A DNA stretch of 15,053 nt from Ophiosphaerella korrae (taxonomy: Eukaryota > Ascomycota > Dothideomycetes > Pleosporales > Phaeosphaeriaceae). A program made the translations under genes and the position numbers. The notes beneath the pieces are model-generated. The model did not search any database, was not told the origin of the DNA, and saw nothing but the letters and a program-made list of their open reading frames with translations. Each line of letters starts with the position of its first letter. Positions within the stretch are counted from its first letter, which is position 1. Shown piece after piece: positions 8,581 through 15,053 of this stretch. The stretch covers positions 1-15,053 of the forward strand of contig JALNQF010000749.1 in the NCBI GenBank assembly GCA_028456385.1. Reading direction: 5' to 3'.

Positions 8581-9832
8581 TTAGTATATACTTATTTTTA
8601 TAATATATAAGCTTCTTATACCTTTTAGTTATTTTTATTTAGGTATTTTTTTAAATTATCTATCTTTCTAAGGCTATAGCCTTATTTAGAGTTTATATTC
8701 TTTATATTTTAAATATTTATTATTTATATATTTATACTATAGTCTTCTATAGACGTATTTCTTTATTAGTTTAGATCTAGGTCTTACTATTACGTATCTA
8801 TCTTCTAGGATTATTTTCTACTCTTAGATATCTTCTACTATAATTACTCTTATATAGTTATAGCTTTTTCTTCTTATAAGCTATATATTATTATTTACTT
8901 TAGGGTTTCTATATATAATACAATTCTTATCTAGGTATAATATTTATAATACTTTAAAGTATACTAGATATTCTAGGTCTATTATTTTATTATCTCCTTC
9001 TTAGTACTTATCTTTTCTAGGTATATCTATTATTAGGATATAGTATACTACTAGTACTCTAAGTATATAGGCTTTATTAATCTATCGCGTTTTTCTTATA
9101 AAGTATTACTACTCTCTTTATATAAGTATTCTTCTTACTATAGCTATATATTACTTTATTTATTCTTAATATAGTATAAACTTTATTTCTTTAGGATTAC
9201 GTTCTTTCTAGTCTTTATACGCTTCTTCTATACTTATAACTATTAAGTATATTTAAATAAATTTCTATTCTTTATTTTATTCCTCTATATCTATTATTAT
9301 TCTACTATTATAGCTATATATTATTAGCTAAGCGTACTCTATACTTTTTATACTAACCTATTTCTTACTTTTTTATAGTCTTTTAGAAGTAGTTATAGTA
9401 GTTTCATTATCTAGTACTAGTTCTTTAGCCTAGATTAATAGTACTAGGAGCTTTTCTCTTTCTAAGTCTTCTATTAGTAGGTCTATTACTTAGGCTATCT
9501 TTTCTAGCTAAGCTTTTATTTTTTTTTTTATTATAGCTACTTTATACCTCTATTTTTATAGGAACTATACTACTCTCTACTTACTAGAAAGATATATATA
9601 GTAGTTGTTATTATAATAAAAGGTCTAATAGAGTATTATATATTATACTTCTTTACTTCTAGCTACTTTTTCTTAAGGTTTAGCTTATACTTGTAGTACT
9701 TCTTTTTTTTTCTTAGTTATTTTTAACTAAGTTTCTTTATCTTTTTTTTTAGTTTTTACTTCTATAATCTTTTATAAAGTATCTTAGTTTTCTATATTTA
9801 TAATATACTATATCTTTCTTTAACTTTAATTA
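8581..9832 (-). other. Gag-pol linker region of the chromovirus
   Basis: About 1.25 kb lie between the gag zinc knuckle and the protease site, heavily RIP-mutated. The gag and pol frames differ, so the frame change falls in this stretch. Whether it was a programmed shift, separate ORFs or a later indel cannot be told by eye. It is presumed to code for the end of gag and the start of pol, including the protease N-terminus. Confidence 0.5.
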
Positions 9833-10800
9833 ATAGTTCTTTACGTAGTAGCCTAGTTTACTATAGTTAAAGTACGTAAAGTCTTTATTCTTTTTTCTCT
9901 TTTTATCTTTATTTACGTTAAAGATTATAGGGTCTCCCTTATTATAGTTCTAGGTGTAACCTCTATATTTATTCTTCTTCTATTCTTAAAGATTATTATT
10001 AATTTAGATTACCTATTACTTTAAAGCTTCTAATATTTATAGTTTCTCTATATAGATTATTATATATTAAATCTTAGAGTTTAGTCTTTATTTAAATTAT
10101 AATATTAAAGCTAATTTATTCTATTCTATATTTTATAATAGTTATTTAAACTATAATACGTATTCTAGAATACTTTTACTTTGTATAAGTCTTTTAAGTC
10201 TCTCTTTAGCTTATTAAGTAATATCTATATCTCTAAATACTACTCTTATTTATTTAGTAAAGTATTTATAACTTCTAAAGATAGCTCTAGTTTTATCTTT
10301 TTAGGTTATTAGAGAGTATATTATATAGTTAGTCTAGTAAAGTTTATACTATCTTATTATATCTTCTTTAAGATATAGTCTAATATATATTACCTTCTTT
10401 TCTTCTATATTAAAGTATAGTACTTATATATCTATTTAGAGTTATACTAAGGCTATAAAAGGTCTTAATTTCTTCTTTATTCTATTAAACTTTTTAAAGA
10501 TAGGTATCTTTAGTAGTTTCTTTATTGTACTTATCTCTAGTTATTAGGTAATTAGTTCTATCTAGTTCTAGCCTTTAATAATAGCTTTAATCTATACTTT
10601 ATTTTATTTTACGTAATCTTAAAGCTCTTTGTTCTATATTTCTAATATATTAATTACTATCTTTATATCTTCTTTATCTAAGATTAGGTTATTAATTTAG
10701 TCTTTAATTATTTCCTATATAGTACTATTAGACTTATAACTACTCTTAGGAGCTTTACTTATTTTAGTTAAACTTTCTACTATTATATTAGCTAGACTAT
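9833..10800 (-). pseudogene. gag: Chromovirus gag relic with ruined zinc knuckle
   Basis: One frame can be followed leftward from about 10800 (reading SLANIIVESLTK) to the knuckle, about 320 codons, interrupted by RIP stops. The middle holds a capsid-like segment with F-N-I-E-E-K-K-V-I-Y followed by Y-L-K. At 9833-9874 the CX2CX4HX4C nucleic-acid-binding motif is recognisable by spacing, but all four ligand positions are now Tyr (TGC/TGT to TAC/TAT, CAC to TAC) and a Gly has become Ser. No ATG survives at the start; ATG codons are readily lost to RIP as ATA. Gag would have formed the particle that packages the RNA. Confidence 0.82.
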
Positions 10801-10844
10801 ACGCTTCTTACACTTTACTTCTTGTAATAACTAAATTAGTAAAG

Positions 10845-11272
10845 TATTATAGGCCTCCTATTAACTATAAAAGCTTATCTTAAAGTTATTAGTAGATTAT
10901 AAGGTAATAACAAAAGCTTATATAGTAATCTATAATAACTTATAAATAGTAGAAGGTGTTTTGTAACTATCTTATACTAGCGTTCTATAGTTAAAGGATT
11001 AAATTACTAATACTATCCTAATAATACGTATTACTACTAATTATATACTTAATATAATCTATAATCTATAGTTACTAAGACTAGTAGATTATAGATTATT
11101 TTAATCTATAATCTATTAATACTAAGAGTTTATAGATTATAGATTACTTTAAGTATTCTAGTTATATATAGTCTCTTAATCGAGATTATTACTTTACTTA
11201 TTTTATACTTTGTTAGTACTTAAGTTAGGATCGATTAGTTCTATTTTAATTCCTTCTATTACACCTATAATA
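10845..11272 (-). repeat. Chromovirus 5' LTR (right, 428 bp)
   Basis: The partner of 4482-4861. It is 48 bp longer because the hairpin unit is duplicated: TAATCTATAATCTA/TAGATTATAGATTA occurs at 11055-11098 and again at 11102-11146. It is more heavily RIP-mutated at its outer repeat end than the left copy. The element's promoter would have been here, reading leftward into gag. No clear primer-binding site was identified beyond its inner edge at 10844. Confidence 0.9.
11055..11146. repeat. Duplicated hairpin in the right LTR
   Basis: Two copies of the 14-bp-stem hairpin lie side by side (stems 11055-11068 with 11085-11098, and 11102-11115 with 11133-11146). The left LTR has only one, which fully explains the 48-bp LTR length difference. 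Confidence 0.85.
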
Positions 11273-11277
11273 AATAG
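11273..11277. repeat. Target-site duplication AATAG, right copy
   Basis: Identical to 4477-4481 and directly adjoining the right LTR end. It establishes the chromovirus as a single intact insertion. Confidence 0.85.
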
Positions 11278-11509
11278 ATTAAGAGCTAGCTTAAACTTTA
11301 GATAAAGTAGAATAGAAAGTTCTACTCCTAGCGCACTAAGTATAAAAACCTAGTCTAAATTAATACGTAGTTTAGGCTTATATAAGAAACGCGCTAGGTG
11401 TATAAAATACTTAATATTATAATACTAAGTAGTAAGTAAGCTATTATATCGTACGTAATTAAGCTAAGTAATATAGCGTAGTAAGATATATAACTATTTA
11501 GTAGTAAAT

Positions 11510-11579
11510 ACTCTAGAGTAAACGCTCTAGAGTAAATACTCTAGAATAAGTACTCTAGAGTAAACGCTCTAGAGTAAGT
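11510..11579. repeat. 14-bp tandem array, five units
   Basis: Units begin at 11510, 11524, 11538, 11552 and 11566 and follow (A/G)CTCTAGAGTAAAC or close variants ending AAT/AGT. Each contains the palindrome CTCTAGAG. It lies ahead of gag in the plus-strand element, probably in its LTR or leader, where such arrays often serve as transcription-factor or enhancer repeats. That role is inferred. Confidence 0.85.
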
Positions 11580-11599
11580 ACTTAGAAATAAACGCTAGA

Positions 11600-11890
11600 T
11601 AGTAAGTATATAAGAACGTTAATAGACCTTTATAAACTATTATATTTAATCTCTTTTTTACTTCTTATCTTAATAGAGTATTATAACTAATACTTTAATT
11701 AGATTCTTATCTACTTATTAATACTTATATACCTTATAATACTCTAATAAGAAGTTACTATTAATTAAGTTTAGTAAATATCTTATTTAATTAACTTTAC
11801 TTATCTTATAAAAGCCTACTTGCTCTTATTACTTTTACTTAGTTCTAAGGTCTTAATATATTAAATACTCTTAAGATAAGTAATATATTA
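11600..11890 (+). promoter_or_regulatory. Leader of the plus-strand element; tentative LTR end
   Basis: TATATAAGAAC near 11608 resembles a TATA box. TTATAATA at about 11734-11741 could be a RIP-altered TGTAACA, a common end for fungal gypsy LTRs. That would put the primer-binding site at 11742 onward. Without the matching 3' LTR this cannot be confirmed. Confidence 0.3.
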
Positions 11891-12740
11891 ATAAATATAG
11901 ATAACTAGTATATAGGAGTAACTTATATAGCTACTTTTAAAGTTACTAAGCTTAACTTTTACTATAAAAAATAAAATAAGCTTAAGCTATAGAGTTTATA
12001 ACTTAATCTCTTCTTTAAAGTAGACTAAGTTTAAAATAAAAATAGAGTTATACTTATATTATCTTATATAAGAGGTAAGGTAGAGAAATAGGTTATACTA
12101 TACCTTAAAAAATACTTTAATAATAATAATAGCGACTATAACAAGATATTTAAAGAATAGATTAAGTTTAAAGATAAAGTATAATAAGCCTTTCTACTAG
12201 TAAATAAGATAGTAGTAGTAGAGTATATAATATAGTAGCTATAATAATATAAAGTAGTAGTAGATTATACTAATAAGTTCTAAAGCTACGCGACATAAAT
12301 AGAATAAAATAATAAAGTATTAATAAGGATATTTTAATAGAGACTTAAAAGTAATATTTAAGGTAAGCTAATATATAGTAAAGCTATAATTAAGATATTA
12401 GAGAACCTAATAGAGGAAGTAATTTAAGTTAATACCTATATATATAAATATATAGTAAAAGCTAAGAATATAAGAGTACTATATATAAGAAGTAAAAAGT
12501 ATAAACCTAAGTATAAGTAGTAATATAAATACAAGTATAACTAAGTTTAGGGTAGCTATAGATACTTTAGGCTAGATAAGATATATATTAATAATATAAA
12601 CTTAAGAAAATAAGAATACTATTACTATAAGAACTCTAAAAGAGTAGAAAGCTAAAAATACTATAAGTATAGTAAAATAAGGTACTTAGTAAAGAATTAC
12701 TAAGTAAAGAATAAGATAATATAATAAATTAATATACTTA
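11890..12740 (+). pseudogene. gag: Gag relic of the plus-strand gypsy element
   Basis: A single plus frame is traceable from about 11900 through the knuckle, broken by RIP stops. It starts with a Lys-rich stretch (KLNFYYKK, then NKLKL), has a capsid-like middle with IRGKVEK and YLKKYF, and ends in a basic region. A knuckle relic follows at 12659-12700, in which the CX2CX4HX4C ligand positions are all Tyr and a Gly is Arg. It would have been the structural protein of the element's particle. The sequence differs clearly from the other element's gag, so this is a separate family. No start codon survives. Confidence 0.8.
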
Positions 12741-13790
12741 AGTAGTAAGATAAAGATAGAGAAGAAGAATAAAAAGTAATCTTTAGAAGAAGCTAGAAAA
12801 AGAAAGATTACAAGACTATAAAACTTTAGTAGTAAAATATAAGTAAAAAATATAACTACTATAAGATTACTATATAACTAATAAACCTTATAATAGATAA
12901 TAAAGTAAAAGCTATAAAAATACTACTAGGAGTATAAAGCTATATAAAGAAGTATTAGCTAAAGTAAAAATAAGCTAAGATTAATACTTTAGAATACCTT
13001 TAGCTATACTAGAAAAGGGTAAGGTATAAGTATAAGATAATACTATATCTAGGAAGGTAAGTATATATAGCCTAAGACAAGAATAAGAAAGAAAACTAAA
13101 AGTTTAAGACTTCTAAATATAAAATAGTACCTAAAATACTAGAGCTAAAGTAAAAGAATACTAAAGTATAAAATAGATTTATAAAAAAAATTTAGAGACT
13201 AGTAGATAGCTACTACTTAGTAAAAGAATAGTAAGATAAAAAATACTAAGTAAAGTAAACCTAATAATATAAATTATTATATACTAATAATAATTAGGCG
13301 CTAATTATTATAGATCTAGTATTAATATAAAAACTATAATACTAGCTATACTTATATAACCTAAACTATCTACTACTATTATAGATAAGATATTACTATA
13401 ATAACTACTTTACCTACTATTCTAATTAGATAGAATCTAGATATTTCCTTTATAGAAGATCTAGATATAAATAGAACTAAGAAGAGTATATAAATATAAG
13501 ATATAAATAATACTTATAAAATAAGTAAGAAGTAGAATACTTTCTAAGTATAACTAAAGAAGATATAAATATAAGTAAGATACTTGTAAATAACTAATAT
13601 AATAATCTAATCTAGTAAACCTATATACTAGAGAAGTATAAATAATATAGAGAGATTAAGATACTCTAAAGATTTTAGTAAAAGATAAATAAAAATTATA
13701 AGATTAAGTCTTTTTTAAGTAAATAGCTAATACTAGATATATATCTAAAAGCTATAATACTATTAATACTAAAAGACTTATTAAACTCCT
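12741..13790 (+). other. Gag-protease linker of the plus-strand element
   Basis: A RIP-saturated stretch between the knuckle and the protease site. The gag and protease frames differ by one base across it, so the frame change or an indel lies here. It is presumed to encode the end of gag and the protease N-terminus; I recognise no further motif. Confidence 0.45.
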
Positions 13791-15053
13791 AGTAAAGATA
13801 GAAAAAGAAAGAATAAAAGTATTAGTAGATTTAGGGTTATTTATAAACCTAATTATACCTAAAGTAGTAAAATAAGTAGAACTCTAACTATAAGTAAAGA
13901 AGATACTATATCTAATCTATATTACGAATAGATAACTAATACTAGAAAACCTAATAGTTAGTAATAAAGTAACTATAGATATTATTATTTAAAGATATAG
14001 TATAAAGATTACTCTAAACGTATTAGTTTTAGCTAATAAAAACGTTATACTAAGACTTCTATAGCTATAAGAGTTTAATCTCTAAGTTAATTAGAAAAAC
14101 TAGAACCTCTTATTTAATAACTATAAAGATATATATAGATCTAAGCTTACGTATTAATAGTATTTAATAGTAGATAAGAAGGTACTATATAAGATAGTAG
14201 CTTTAATAGTAACTTACTAAGAGAGAATAAGTAACTCTATAAGTACTAGTAGGGCGCTAAGCTAAAAAGTAAGAGTAGAGGAGTAACGTGTAACTTTTAA
14301 AATCCTAGAATAATATAAGAAGTTTAGCTACTTGTTTATAGAAGAGATAAATATATTAGTATTACTTAAGTACTAACTCTAGGACTATATAATTAAGTTA
14401 TAAGAAAGAAAAGAGCTACCTTTTAAGCTTATTTACTAATTAATAGAGAGTAAATTAGTAATACTCTAAGAAAGACTAAATAGAGACCTAAGAAAGGATA
14501 TATACAAGAATCTTTATTATTAGTAGGATTTCTAATTCTCTTTATACTAAAGAAGAAAGGACTACTAAAGATATACGTAAAATACTAAAAACTAAATAAT
14601 ATTATAGTAAAAGACTAATACTTACTACTAAATATAGATAAACTCTAAGATAAGCTAAGCTAAGCTAAAATTTTTATAAAGCTAGACCTAAAAGATAGAT
14701 ACTACTTAATAAGAATTAAGGTAAGTAAAGAGTAGAAGATAGTATTCTAAATATACTATAGATATTATAAGTATATAGTAATACTCTTTAGACTAATAAA
14801 TATACTAGTAACGTTCTAAAGACTAATTAATAATATATTATAAGAATACTTAGATAAGTTTATTATAGCCTACCTAGATAATATACTAATATATTCTAAA
14901 GAAGAAGGTAAGTATATAAAGTAAGTAATAATAGTACTATAGTACTTAGACTAATATAACTTATAACTAAAGCTAGAGAAGTATAAATAGTATAAGATAG
15001 AAGTAGAGTTTCTAAGATATATAATAGGTATTAATAAAGTTAAGATAAGCTAA
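13791..15053 (+). pseudogene. pol: Pol relic (protease and RT), truncated at window end
   Basis: Protease: at 13828-13836 the catalytic Asp-Ser-Gly reads D-L-G (TCA to TTA), followed by I-N-L-I and, near 14040-14060, a NVILRLL block matching the ILG-containing protease C-terminus. This frame continues to about 14497. There a single-base loss near the A/G-rich AGAAAGGATA moves the reading to the next frame. RT then reads LFILKKKG-type sequence, KLDLKDRYYLIRI at about 14679-14720, an altered PFGLxN block (LFRLIN), and YLDN at 14871-14882 where YLDD is expected. RNase H and integrase would lie beyond the window. Many TAA/TAG codons replace Gln and Trp. Confidence 0.85.

Larger units (their letters stand above)
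4482..11272 (-). mobile_element. Complete RIP-inactivated Ty3/gypsy chromovirus
   Basis: The 6.8-kb element is bounded by two LTRs and a perfect AATAG duplication. Its ends are TGTTACGGG and CCTATAATA; the latter is a RIP-altered form of an inverted complement, fitting the TG...CA rule. Orientation is minus: the purine-rich tract lies next to the left LTR and all coding relics read leftward. Order from the right is LTR, gag, protease, RT, RNase H, integrase, chromodomain, LTR. Every domain carries RIP stops and lost catalytic residues, so it cannot be autonomous. All LTR differences I compared are transitions, apart from one 48-bp length difference. Confidence 0.9.
4143..15053. repeat. RIP-mutated, AT-rich transposon block
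   Basis: From here on CpA and TpG become very rare, TpA is dominant, and TAA/TAG stops riddle every coding relic. ACG and CT/AG contexts survive, so the change is directed at CpA and its complement rather than being a general GC loss. This is established for repeat-induced point mutation in filamentous ascomycetes. The effect is only partial at 4143-4560, with CA and TG still scattered, and near saturation afterwards. Blocks of this kind are usually heterochromatic. Confidence 0.92.
11278..15053 (+). mobile_element. Second RIP-inactivated gypsy element, truncated by window
   Basis: A different Ty3/gypsy-type element reading rightward: leader or LTR part, gag, protease, then RT, ending inside RT at the window edge. 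Protease before RT is common to LTR elements, and the RT and protease motif style is gypsy-like, but the integrase position that would settle the class is outside the window. Its left end is not resolved; part of it may lie left of the chromovirus, at 4143-4481. It carries the same RIP stops as its neighbour, plus at least one indel. Confidence 0.8.

Noticed and set aside
4570..10840. Long AT-rich tract as a centromere, mitochondrial or organelle insert
   Set aside because: Gag, protease, RT, integrase and chromodomain relics, paired LTRs and a target duplication explain it as a RIP-altered retroelement.
11505..11585. CRISPR-like array
   Set aside because: Units are contiguous 14-bp repeats with no spacers, in a eukaryotic retroelement.
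5490..14882. TAG/TAA reassignment (altered genetic code) to explain in-frame stops
   Set aside because: Stops coincide with Gln and Trp positions together with Cys/His to Tyr and Asp to Asn changes, all explained by CpA/TpG to TpA; the neighbouring gene uses stops normally.

Overview
The window looks like a piece of a filamentous ascomycete (Pezizomycotina) genome. It shows a two-compartment layout: about 4.1 kb of base-balanced, gene-poor DNA, then about 10.9 kb of extremely AT-rich DNA in which CpA and TpG are almost absent and TpA is everywhere. That is the signature of repeat-induced point mutation (RIP), a process of filamentous fungi that converts CpA to TpA on both strands of duplicated DNA. 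The species cannot be named from this sequence.

Positions 1-4142: the window opens with long poly-T and poly-C tracts, followed by several small repeats: a 9-bp tandem array, a pair of tandem hairpins carrying GTGGGTTAGT/ACTAACCCAC, and a 7-bp triplet. The only gene supported well is on the minus strand at 1837-2853. It encodes a predicted seven-helix membrane protein of about 258 residues in two exons, joined by a 240-bp phase-0 intron with a consensus GTGAGT donor. Upstream of it lie a tandem pair of foldback repeats (2981-3066) and weak gene-like stretches at 3087-3413 (minus) and 3912-4142 (plus).

Positions 4143-15053: a nest of dead retrotransposons. A complete Ty3/gypsy chromovirus lies on the minus strand at 4482-11272, with two LTRs (380 and 428 bp), a perfect 5-bp target duplication AATAG on each side, a polypurine tract, gag with a CCHC knuckle relic, and one pol reading frame running protease, reverse transcriptase, RNase H, integrase and chromodomain. 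A second, different gypsy element lies on the plus strand from about 11.3 kb to the window end, with leader, gag, protease and reverse transcriptase; it is cut by the window edge before integrase. The chromovirus probably inserted into, or just beside, the 5' end of this second element.

Both elements are inactivated in the same way. CAA/CAG and TGG codons have become stops, all four knuckle ligands have become Tyr, and the second Asp of the reverse-transcriptase YxDD box has become Asn. Reading frames are largely kept, so most of the damage is transitions rather than indels. I see no new defence, toxin or metabolic system here. The most interesting leftovers are an unexplained protein-like stretch antisense to the chromovirus between pol and its 3' LTR, the hairpin duplicated in one LTR, the nested insertion, and the sharp RIP boundary near 4142.
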